Origin: Hexactinellida sp. DTS-2022
Taxonomy: Eukaryota; Porifera; Hexactinellida
DNA: 64,000 bases
Assembly (NCBI GenBank): GCA_028753945.1
Contig: JAPNXP010000016.1
Location: 2,140,001-2,204,000, forward strand
Reading direction: 5' to 3'
Shown: positions 10,504-19,800 of the stretch, piece by piece
How positions within the stretch are numbered: position 1 is the stretch's first letter
Layout: each line of letters starts with the position of its first letter
The notes under the pieces: generated by a model
The model's database searches: none
Told to the model about the DNA's origin: nothing
The model's input: the letters and a program-made list of their open reading frames with translations, nothing else
Translations under genes and position numbers: made by a program

Positions 10504-12588
10504 ATGGTTAGTACCAAGCGTGTGATAGCGCTTATCGACATGGACTGTTTCTACGTGCAGGTGGAGCAGCGGCTGCAGCCCGAGTACAGGGGCAAGCCGT
10601 GTGCCGTGGCGCAGTACAAGCCGTGGAGAGGCGGTGCCCTAGTGGCAGTGTCGTATGAGGCGAGGGAATTCGGGGTTAAGAGGAGGGAGTTTGGGGACGA
10701 CGCGAAAAAGCTGTGTCCGGATTGTCACTTGTTTCGCATCCCCGAGAAGCGCGGGAAGGCAGACCTGACGCGGTACCGAGATGCCGGCGCTGAGGTCATA
10801 ACCGCGCTGAGTAAGTTCTCGCAGTGGATAGAGAGGGCCAGTGTAGACGAGGCGTACATAGACATAACTGATTTGGTTAGAGACAGGGGAGAGAGTCCCA
10901 ATCTCAGAGAGGAAATATCTGAGTTCCATGTCGCCACCTACAAGTCTCGTAAGGGAAGCAAGAAGTGGTTCGATAGCGAGGTTTCGTTCGAGGATCGAGA
11001 TTTGGCTGTAGGGGCCTGTATTGTTAGTGAAATGCGGCAGCATATTCTGGAGGCAACCCAATTCCATTGCTCCGCGGGCATTGCTAGGAATAAGAGCCTA
11101 GCTAAGCTAGCTTGCGGTCTCAAAAAACCGAAGGGACAGACCATCCTCCCTCACTCGTGTGTCCAGAAACTATTCGCGGAAATACCAGTTAACATATTGC
11201 GGAACTTAGGCGGTAAGCTGGGCAGTAGAGTGATGCAAGAGTTGGGCGTGACGTACATGAGCGAGGTGTATAACGCGGGGCGAGACAAGCTACGGGAGGT
11301 CCTGGGAGATAAGGAGGGAGAGTTTGTGTTCGCCATGTCTGAGGGTACCTACAGTGAGGAGGTTAGGAAGCGACAGCTGACGAAGAGTATTTCCTGTGGA
11401 AAGAACTTCCTCGGGCCCGAGACACTGAGGACCCCAGACGCGGTTAAGCATTGGCTGAAACAGCTGTCTCTGGAGGTGGTGGAGCGGGTGAGGAAGGACC
11501 AGCTGGCCAACCAGAGGAGGCCGCTCACCATATCTCTCCACCTCCTGCCCGTAGACACGAGACACGGCATCACGCGGGCGGCGCCGTTCTCAGTGGACTG
11601 CGCAGACAGGATAAGCGAGATCTGCTGGCTGGCTATTTCCAAGGAGAAGGTGCCAGCCCGGCTGCTGAAGGGAAGCGAGCTCGAGGAGAATGAGCTCTCT
11701 AAGGCGATCGGCGTATCCGCTATAAGCAGCCTGGGGATGGCGGCGTGTAACTTCACTCCGATCTCAGACAGGAGAATTCAGAACAAGCTCAGCTTCAGTC
11801 CAAACAGCGATAGAAGCAATGACTCAGATCTCTCCGTTAATATTCCTACGTCTAGCAGGGAGCCTAGCCCCCCTCCCCTGGTGCTGGAAATAGACCCCCG
11901 GACGCACCCGGCTGTCATTGCACTCAAGGAGGACATAGACGCTCAGTTCGCTAAGAACTTCCCCAAGCGCGGCCGTAACTTTACCTACACGAAGCTCTCT
12001 TCCGGCCCTGTCCCGGCCCCCATATCTGACGCCGACGCCTTCCTACAGTCTATCCCGCACGCGAAAACAGTCTCCATCTCGCACCTACCGACGCTTAGCG
12101 AGTACGACTCCTCCTCTGACGGGCCGCAGCCCTTCAACCACCGCACTAACGTCATGCTGACAGCTCGCGGCATCGACGTGCCCACCATGCACTGCCTGCC
12201 GCTAGACCTGCAGGAAGACATTCTACAGCAACTAGAGGACGACAGGAGACTCAACAGACACCTCTCGCTACAGCTGGAGGACTATAGTTCCAGTTCCAAC
12301 TCCAGCTTAGGGTTCACAGCTGAGAAGAAGGAGAAAAGCGTGAAATGTCTGAGTTGTAGCGAGTCGGTTCCTCGGTCTAAACTGCAGGAACACAAAGACA
12401 TGCATTTAGCGCTCGCTATGCGGGATATAGCTGAGGTTAATTGTTCCGAGTCGAGACCAGCTGTCCTGCCTCTCTCTAAGAAGCGGAAAGTTGAAAGGGT
12501 TGGTAGGGGCAGAGGGAGGAAGAAGCCCTGTGTTAGTAACGGACAGTCCACACTCAATACGTTCTTTAATAGAGACTCGATTATGTGA
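10504..12588 (+). CDS. POLH: DNA polymerase eta, Y-family translesion polymerase
   Basis: Pol eta copies past UV photoproducts in the nucleus. The single open exon gives 694 residues (human 713). The Y-family catalytic core is intact: DMDCF at residues 12-16 with the first metal-binding Asp, YRGKPCAV nearby, and SVDEAY with the acidic pair at residues 115-116. The C-terminal part is a disordered Ser/Pro-rich linker, then a ubiquitin-binding C2H2 zinc finger (UBZ) starting at Cys615 (CLSCSES ... HKDMH), a basic nuclear localisation stretch (KKRKVERVGRGRGRKK), and a C-terminal PCNA-binding PIP box QSTLNTFF at 681-688. The ATG at 10504 matches the family start; the frame stays open for 27 bases upstream without an ATG. 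The gene has no introns, unlike NBR1 upstream. It converges on the methyltransferase gene, with only 168 bp between their stop codons. Confidence 0.95.
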   Translation: MVSTKRVIALIDMDCFYVQVEQRLQPEYRGKPCAVAQYKPWRGGALVAVSYEAREFGVKRREFGDDAKKLCPDCHLFRIPEKRGKADLTRYRDAGAEVITALSKFSQWIERASVDEAYIDITDLVRDRGESPNLREEISEFHVATYKSRKGSKKWFDSEVSFEDRDLAVGACIVSEMRQHILEATQFHCSAGIARNKSLAKLACGLKKPKGQTILPHSCVQKLFAEIPVNILRNLGGKLGSRVMQELGVTYMSEVYNAGRDKLREVLGDKEGEFVFAMSEGTYSEEVRKRQLTKSISCGKNFLGPETLRTPDAVKHWLKQLSLEVVERVRKDQLANQRRPLTISLHLLPVDTRHGITRAAPFSVDCADRISEICWLAISKEKVPARLLKGSELEENELSKAIGVSAISSLGMAACNFTPISDRRIQNKLSFSPNSDRSNDSDLSVNIPTSSREPSPPPLVLEIDPRTHPAVIALKEDIDAQFAKNFPKRGRNFTYTKLSSGPVPAPISDADAFLQSIPHAKTVSISHLPTLSEYDSSSDGPQPFNHRTNVMLTARGIDVPTMHCLPLDLQEDILQQLEDDRRLNRHLSLQLEDYSSSSNSSLGFTAEKKEKSVKCLSCSESVPRSKLQEHKDMHLALAMRDIAEVNCSESRPAVLPLSKKRKVERVGRGRGRKKPCVSNGQSTLNTFFNRDSIM

Positions 12589-12756
12589 CTGATTCATTGT
12601 ATTATTGACTGACATTATAATAATTCGAATAGTTGGCCGTTTCAATTTAAGTACACTACCTCGAACAAGGTCAATTCAAAGCCTTTTATTACGTACTATT
12701 TTAGTTTGTTTATTTGCTTATTGCTTATTTATTTGTTAAAATAACTCATTAATTAA

Positions 12757-13731
12757 TTAAGTCTCCGTTGATTTAATAACTACTATACACCAATTCTCAT
12801 GGTCATAATAACAATCTACTATTCTAACATTGGTAATATTCCTCTCTACTAACTCTCTCAACTCATTCTCTCTGAACACGTGGTAGTATCTCATAAATAT
12901 GTCAAACGTATCTTTGCTATCTGTCTCTTGTTTGTAACTAGCTGTCTCTTCAATAGAGTTACAGTCGACTGTAACTTCAGTATTCTTATCAACAGGTTCA
13001 GTCTCTTTACTATCTGTTATTTCTGTAGTTAAGCTGTCAGGTATATTTCCATATTCCTCGTTTGCACTAGAAGTCTGATCTTCAAACAGACTGTCTAATT
13101 CCACCTCTTGTACAACAGGCCCGTGTTTTAAATCTGTATTTTTCGGTTTTATCTTTTTATCTCTCTTCTTTCTCTTCCTACTCGTGTGCACTGAGTTCTG
13201 TGCCTTCCTAGTGTGCCATGGCACCAACACATCCTGTGAAGAGAACTCCCTCTTGCCTTGCTCCATTGCCCACACATACACCAGCATCCGTCCCCCTGGC
13301 ACCAACAGCCTCGTCATCTCTCTCAGGGCCGCCACGCGTCTCTGCTCACTGCTCAGATGGTGGATAACTGCTATAGAGATTATAGCATCGAACGTGTTGC
13401 TCTTAAATGGGAGATTAGTCGTGTCTGCTTGCAGTAGATGTGAGGTGCTAGATTTCGCGAGGCTGAGTAGCTTAACGCAGGTGTCGCATCCTACCATAAC
13501 CCCAGTGGTGTTGAGGTGTAGATACTTCCCATTTCCGCACCCTATGTCTGCCACCAGAGAGCTGGCGGGCAGAGAGAGCAGGAAACTCTCCACCCGGGGC
13601 CAGGGCTTGTAGCGGGTGAGGCTGAAGTGAGGCGCTATACAGTCGTACACTGACGTCACGTGTTCAGACTCTACTGAGGCGTAACTAGTGGGGTCTACTG
13701 ACTGCATGCAGGGGACACCACGAGTTGCCAT
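12757..13731 (-). CDS. Trm9/ALKBH8-type tRNA wobble-uridine methyltransferase
   Basis: The family methylates the carboxymethyl group on U34 of certain tRNAs to give mcm5U, using AdoMet and the partner TRM112. The intronless ORF encodes 324 residues. SAM-binding motif I is at residues 60-70 (VADIGCGNGKY), followed by the family words SIAVIHHLSS, RLLVPGGRM and YVWAMEQ. A basic/acidic linker (about 165-270) precedes the typical C-terminal segment YYHVFRENELREL ... DHENW. There is no RRM or AlkB domain, so it is the stand-alone Trm9/TRMT9B form and not full ALKBH8. It is divergent from NCBP2 (356 bp between start codons) and convergent with POLH. Confidence 0.85.
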   Translation of the reverse strand: MATRGVPCMQSVDPTSYASVESEHVTSVYDCIAPHFSLTRYKPWPRVESFLLSLPASSLVADIGCGNGKYLHLNTTGVMVGCDTCVKLLSLAKSSTSHLLQADTTNLPFKSNTFDAIISIAVIHHLSSEQRRVAALREMTRLLVPGGRMLVYVWAMEQGKREFSSQDVLVPWHTRKAQNSVHTSRKRKKRDKKIKPKNTDLKHGPVVQEVELDSLFEDQTSSANEEYGNIPDSLTTEITDSKETEPVDKNTEVTVDCNSIEETASYKQETDSKDTFDIFMRYYHVFRENELRELVERNITNVRIVDCYYDHENWCIVVIKSTET

Positions 13732-14087
13732 GTGTATGCTACAAATAATACTCTGTAGTTATAATAATTACGTACTTAAATAGAAATATTTGATACAGTA
13801 CATTCAAGACATTTTTCCTGTGAAATAATATGTGATTATATTCGAGCAGTGGTACGCGAATATTATTTTTTCGATAAACTAGTAACTATCATAATCAGGT
13901 TCTTTATTGTCAACAAAATTGTTCACAATAAGCAGACCTATTTACAATAATGATGGCATTATTGTTATGCTTATAGGGGTACCAAACACGTCAGATTATA
14001 CAAAGGGGTACTATAGTATAAGGTTGAGAACAGCTTGTTTAGAGGATTGAATAGGTTGGTGACCTTTGAACTAACAGGTCGAATAGA

Positions 14088-16457
14088 ATGGTAACGGTAG
14101 ACCCAGCGGATGTGTCCACAGACCCGGGGAAGGCCTACTTCGACAAAGCTACACTCAAGAAGCACCCGTTCGGGAGTCCGGATTGGGACGTTAAGGTGCA
14201 GGAGCAAATAGCGGCTAAGAAGAATAGCAACACTCTGTATGTAGGGAATCTGTCCTTCCAGACGACTGAGGAACAAATATTCGAGCTATTCGCTCTCGCG
14301 GGAGAAGTTAAACAAGTACATACTTAGTAGTCTATATTTGTTATAAGGAATTACCTCATTACGTATATCGGTCTACAGCTCTTCTAGTGTAATTTTAATG
14401 CACAAGCAAGGTCATAATTTTTACTACAAAACTTCATCTTTGCGAAGCCGGGTTTTTATATTGTAATTTACATTTACAATCAGTATCTATTTATCAATAC
14501 CGTATTTCACCGAAAACGCGCCGAGTCAATAAAAATGACATTTGTATGATAAAATTACTACTACCCATTAGTTGATAACTGAAGTATTACATTGATTTAG
14601 GCAATTTCAGTATGTTTATTGTCGTCATTAAAATTCACCTAAATCAGGGTTCCGCAAACTTTCATTTATATCAGGCCACATAATCTTACAAAATTTTCCT
14701 CAGGCCGAAAACAATATCGAGAAATTTTTCGAAATTTAGAACAAACCTATTATGTTGTTGTAATACTAGAACTATACTAATTTCTAAGCAAAAAGTGCAT
14801 AAAGTACTCTAGTACAGGCCAGATGAAAATTAGAAATGTCTCTCAGGCCACACATGATACAAAGTTCCATTGGGCTATCAGGCCACACATAAGGCTGTTT
14901 CAGGCCGCATGCGGCCTGAAAAACCTAGTTTGCGGAACCCTGACCTAAATATTATTAGGTTATAATGGGTGTAGTATAGTATGACAGTGCTTGTTAGGTT
15001 ATAATGGGTGTAGTATAGTATGACAGTGCTTGTTAGGTTATAATGGGTGTAGTATGACAGTGCTTGTTAGGTTATAATGGGTGTAGTGTAGTATGACAGT
15101 GCTTGTTAGGTTATAATGGGTATAGTATGACAGTGCTTGTTAGGTTATAATGGGTGTAGTATAGTATGACAGTGCTTGTTAGGTTATAATGGGTGTAGTA
15201 TGACAGTGCTTGTTAGGTTATAATGGGTGTAGTGTAGTATGACAGTGCTTGTTAGGTTATAATGGGTATAGTATGACAGTGCTTGTTAGGTTATAATGGG
15301 TGTAGTATAGTATGACAGTGCTTGTTAGGTTATAATGGGTGTAGTATGACAGTGCTTGTTAGGTTATAATGGGTGTAGTGTAGTATGACAGTGCTTGTTA
15401 GGTTATAATGGGTATAGTATGACAGTGCTTGTTAGGTTATAATGGGTGTAGTATAGTATGACAGTGCTTGTTAGGTTATAATGGGTGTAGTATGACAGTG
15501 CTTGTTAGGTTATAATGGGTGTAGTATAGTATGACAGTGCTTGTTAGGTTATAATGGGTGTAGTATAGTATGACAGTGCTTGGTAGGTAATAATGGGTGT
15601 AGTATAGTATGACAGTGCTTGTTAGGTTATAATGGGTGTAGTATAGTATGACAGTGCTTGTTAGGTTATAATGGGTGTAGTGTAGTATGACAGTGCTTGT
15701 TAGGTTATAATGGGTCTGGACAGAGAGCACTACACGCCTTGTGGATTCTGTTTCGTGGAATATTTCAGACGAGAAGACGCAGAGAGCTGCATGCGGTTCC
15801 TGAATGGAACTAAGCTGGATGAGAGAGTTATACGAACTGATTGGGACGCCGGGTTCATTGAAGGGAGACAGTTCGGCAGAGGCAGGAGTGGGGGACAGGT
15901 ACATACACTAAGTTCTTAATTAGCAATCATATACGTAGTGTATAATTAGCATTAATAATATAGTGTAATATAGTAGCAATATTATAATGTAATATACTAG
16001 CAATATTATAGTATATTATATTAGCAATTTTACAGTGTGATATACTCATGTTAGTACGAACACGAGAAATTTGTACTCATTAACCGGGGTCACTTGCATG
16101 CATTTGTAAAAGCTAAGATAATCAAATTTGTACTCTCTAACTGAAATTTCGCTTATTCCTGTTCGTATTAACGACTCTACGTATACACTTGTGCACATTG
16201 TATCTGGGCTTATAAGCTTATAACAGAGTCCGTAGGTGCGAGACGAATACAGACGAGACTTCGATCCGGACAGAGGCGGGTTCGGTCGCAAGGTGGAGGA
16301 GGCTCAGCTGGCTCTCTACGATATGATGTCATCAACAGCTCCGCCCGTCGGACCGGAAGTAGGCAGCCCCCCTCCCGAGGTACCCTCTCCAGCTGTCACA
16401 GAGGATAAGCCAGCTGCTGTAGATGTTCCCGATGAGATTAAGATGGAGACAAACTGA
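14088..16457 (+). CDS. NCBP2: Nuclear cap-binding protein subunit 2 (CBP20)
   Basis: CBP20 binds the m7G cap of nascent RNA together with CBP80. Three exons join in phase 0: 14088-14315, 15704-15898 and 16236-16457, giving 214 residues. The RRM spans both sides of intron 1: RNP2 is LYVGNLSF at residues 50-57 and RNP1 CGFCFVEY at 89-96. The cap-binding segment RTDWDAGF and the following Arg/Gly stretch are conserved. The last exon carries [11 protein letters not shown] as in vertebrates, plus a family-atypical acidic/proline tail of about 55 residues. Intron 1 contains a 300-bp MITE and a minisatellite made of copies of its own acceptor region. The neighbouring methyltransferase is transcribed away from it. 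Confidence 0.93.
14644..14943. repeat. MITE with TCAGGGTTCCGCAAACT ends, NCBP2 intron 1
   Basis: A 300-bp element with 17-bp perfect inverted ends (TCAGGGTTCCGCAAACT / AGTTTGCGGAACCCTGA). The interior repeats caggccacaca. The termini resemble hAT-type non-autonomous elements. It lies directly before the minisatellite. Confidence 0.75.
14957..15703 (+). repeat. Minisatellite of 20 units, each carrying the exon-2 splice acceptor
   Basis: Units of 34 or 39 bp contain gttag|GTTATAATGGGT followed by gtagtat-type variants and gacagtgctt. The final unit runs directly into NCBP2 exon 2, whose first 12 bases (GTTATAATGGGT, encoding VIMG) are the same as in each unit. The unit is thus the acceptor AG plus the first four codons. 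Variant order shows a four-unit higher-order pattern repeated about three times. In every unit inspected, the exon frame meets TAG or TGA within seven codons. Confidence 0.9.
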
Positions 16458-16878
16458 GTAGATTGTTATGTTTAGTCACAAGCTTATTAAACTGGCATAC
16501 ATGTAGCTTATAGGTTTAATTTTAACTTAGGTCACAACTGATCACTCATAATGCTTTTGTCTCTATCTTTATTTTTAACTTTACAACAACAAATGAAAAT
16601 AGTATTTCCTAGCTGATAATGCTAAGTTCTACACAACAATTTTCCCTTCGTAGAGAATGCCATATTAACACAGTCCAGACAAACAAAAAGCAACAATAAA
16701 GTTTTTATAATATAGATTAGTGCCAAATTGTATTTGATCCCCTAAAAAAGCTAGTCAACATCCGTTAATTAGAATACTCTTTGAAATAGCGTTAATTCGA
16801 ACATTCACTAATTGAACCAAAATTATTATTCCTTTGAGAGTTCGATTTAACGGAGTTGCCTGTGTATCTCTACCTAGA
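16458..16878. other. Intergenic region NCBP2 to PIGA
   Basis: A 421-bp AT-rich spacer. A tail fragment of the hairpin-headed repeat lies at about 16674-16718 (agtccagacaaacaaaaagc ... ttataatatagat). No gene or clear promoter element is seen. Confidence 0.4.
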
Positions 16879-19800
16879 ATGTCCCTTGGCAACAAAAAGC
16901 CGCACGTGGTATGCATGGTCTCAGATTTCTTCTACCCTAACATGGGCGGGGTAGAGACACACATTTTCCAAGTGAGTCAGTGTCTCATGTCCCGAGGACA
17001 CAAGGTAATAGTAGTAACACATTCCTATGGAGACAGAATGGGAGTTAGGTATCTCTCTCAGTTCCTGAAGGTATACTACTTACCGCTCTTCCCTCCTGTC
17101 TACAATCAGGTGATAATACAAACTAACTAAGCTATAGAGAATCTACGTAGCTTCGAGAATATTCTCCCAGGCAGGAACAGATACAGAAGAACCTCGTTAG
17201 TACGAACACCAGGGGATCATAAAATGTGTTCGCCTTATCCGAAATTAGTATTAACCAATGTCATTTGTATTGAAAAGGCTTAGAAGGAGACTGAATTATT
17301 GTTCGTATTACCGTGCTTCTACTGTATTTGTAACAGAAAGTATATAGTGGGGTCAAAAATTAAGATTCCGTGACCAACCTCTGGCTAGTTTTAAGTTTTA
17401 TGCCTGATTCTGATACTTTAGGATATAACTCGCGATTTAAGCTCCCATGCCGCTCTGGAAAGTTTGGGCAAACTTTTTTTTACCCCACTAATATGCGATT
17501 TTAACTAATATAAAACTAGCTAGCAAGAACACAGTCAATGTGTGATTGAGTGAGCTTAACATATTCCCATTTAGGTGGTAATTGCAACTATAGTCGGCCT
17601 GATTCCGATCTTCAGGGATATTTTCATCAGAGAGCAGATTGAGATAGTACACTGCCACAGTGCGTTCTCCACACTGGGCCTAGAGGCCATAATGATTGCG
17701 ACCTGTTTCGGACTCAAATGCATATTCACTGACCACTCACTGTTCGGGTTTTCGGACGCAAGCGCTATTCTAACGAATAAGGTGTTAGAAGTGAGTTTGG
17801 CTAATGTGTGCCATGCCATATGCGTATCCTATGTGAGTAAGCAGAACACATTTCTGAGGACTAGGATGAAGCCGGAGAATATATTTGTTATTCCAAATGC
17901 AGTCGATACGAAGGTGATTAAATTAATTAATTAAAACAATAAATCAAAGTGTTTAGAGCGCAAAAGTGAACACCATCTTGACTTACAGTTGAGTTCGCGT
18001 AATAGGAAGTCTCATTTTGCACGAAATTTCTTGTTAATAGGCGAACTTGCTATTTGAGGAACATAATTAGCATTAAATGTTCTCTTGGGAATGAAAAGTA
18101 ACTTGCTATTGGACGAATTGTTAATCCGCGAACTCCACTGTATATAATACAGTTTGTGTCTTATGTATGTACAATTTTCACTGTAGTATACTATTATTTT
18201 ATAGCAATTAGGACGTATTTACAGTTGTATTGTGTAGGTGTTCGTACCAGACCCCAGCGCAAGAGACCCCAGGTACATCACAATATCGGTAATGAGTCGA
18301 TTGGTTTATAGGAAAGGAATGGATCTGGTAGCTGGGGTTCTGCCGGAAATATGTGGGAGACATAAAGATGTTAGGTTCATAATTGGGGGAGATGGCCCTA
18401 AAAGGAAATTGTTGGATGAAGTATGTGATATGCATCAACTACATGAACAGGTAGGGATATTTAAAATAAATAAACAGTAGCAATTATTTACAAAAGTTTC
18501 AAGTTAATAAGTACATCAAATAATACTTGCAAGGGGAATAAAATTCAAATTTTTACACATCAAAAGTTTTTAGTAGAATTACATTAAATTATATTTCAAA
18601 TTCAAATTCAATTTTTTGTGTCCAAATGGAATCATTTGTTTTCCGCTTTGCTTTTTTTCAATTGTTTGATAATTGTTGGTTTACTTAATTCCACGTGTGC
18701 AATTACAGCTTTGCTGTATTTCAATCGATTGCATTTTCTAAAAAAGCATCTGTATTGATCTTCGGGACTCAATTGTGAATCAAACCAATAACTGTTGTAT
18801 TTGTCAAAGAAACTATATACCTCTTTGAGGCTTTCTGCCTTTGAAATAATGCTGTTTAGTAGCTCATATTCATGAGATGGTAAAATAGCAAAGAATTGAG
18901 GCATTCCTTCTTGGTTTACGCTAAATATCATCCTCATTCTATAAGGGCTGCTTTCTGCCTCGACTGTAGCCGAGTACAAACCTGAGAGCCGATACAATGC
19001 GTGGAATCGGAAAGGATCGATTTTTATATTTTCTAAATGTATAATTTTCTTTAGTTCTTTGGTAAATTGTTTAATGAGCTTTGTAGGGTTTTCTGACACT
19101 AGCAACTCTCCTTTTTGAGTTTCAGAAATTGAAGATTTGTCTTTGAAATGATCATTGGTCAAATTGGGTGATTTTAACAGAATGTTATCCAACTCTATTA
19201 ATTCTAGTTTTTGGTAAAATTTTTCAGTTAAATAAATTGCCCATATTGAAAGTTGTTCAATCGCGGTTTTTTCCAACGTTTGAACAGCTGTGAAAGTTTT
19301 TAATGCAGGTTTTCTGAATTTTCTAGGCAAGTATGGAAATAAAACGAACTGACTGGAAATTAACTCACTGGATGGTGGAAATATAATCGTTGGAAATCGT
19401 CTTTGGCAAGGTAACGCTTTCGCCACTTCCTTTTGAAATAATCTTTTGAAAAGAAAATTGAATTTTGACCACATTTTGGTAATTAATGAAACAGTATTTA
19501 ATCTATTAATGCGCTATACATAAGAGTTTAGAGTATATAAATACCGTTATACTTTCAAAAACAATAACTAATAACCAAGAATTATGAATAATACAGTAAA
19601 ATATCTTCTTTCAAAGAGCCAATCTATTTTTATACAATGGATAATTCATTAGGATATATTTACAATATTTGGTACCGTTTGATCTCAAAAGATAAGCGAT
19701 CTATTTGACCACATCGATTCGATTCCTAAACTTACATTAAATCCCTGTTTCAGCGCCAAAAGCCCAAAACATGTCCAGTTAGATATAACATTGAATTATA

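Noticed and set aside
14957-15703. CRISPR-like array appearance of the 34-39 bp repeats
   Set aside because: There are no unique spacers, the units are contiguous, and the genome is eukaryotic.
15476-15904. Minus-strand ORF with repeated [13 protein letters not shown]
   Set aside because: It is the reverse translation of the NCBP2 minisatellite and exon 2, with no start context or family.
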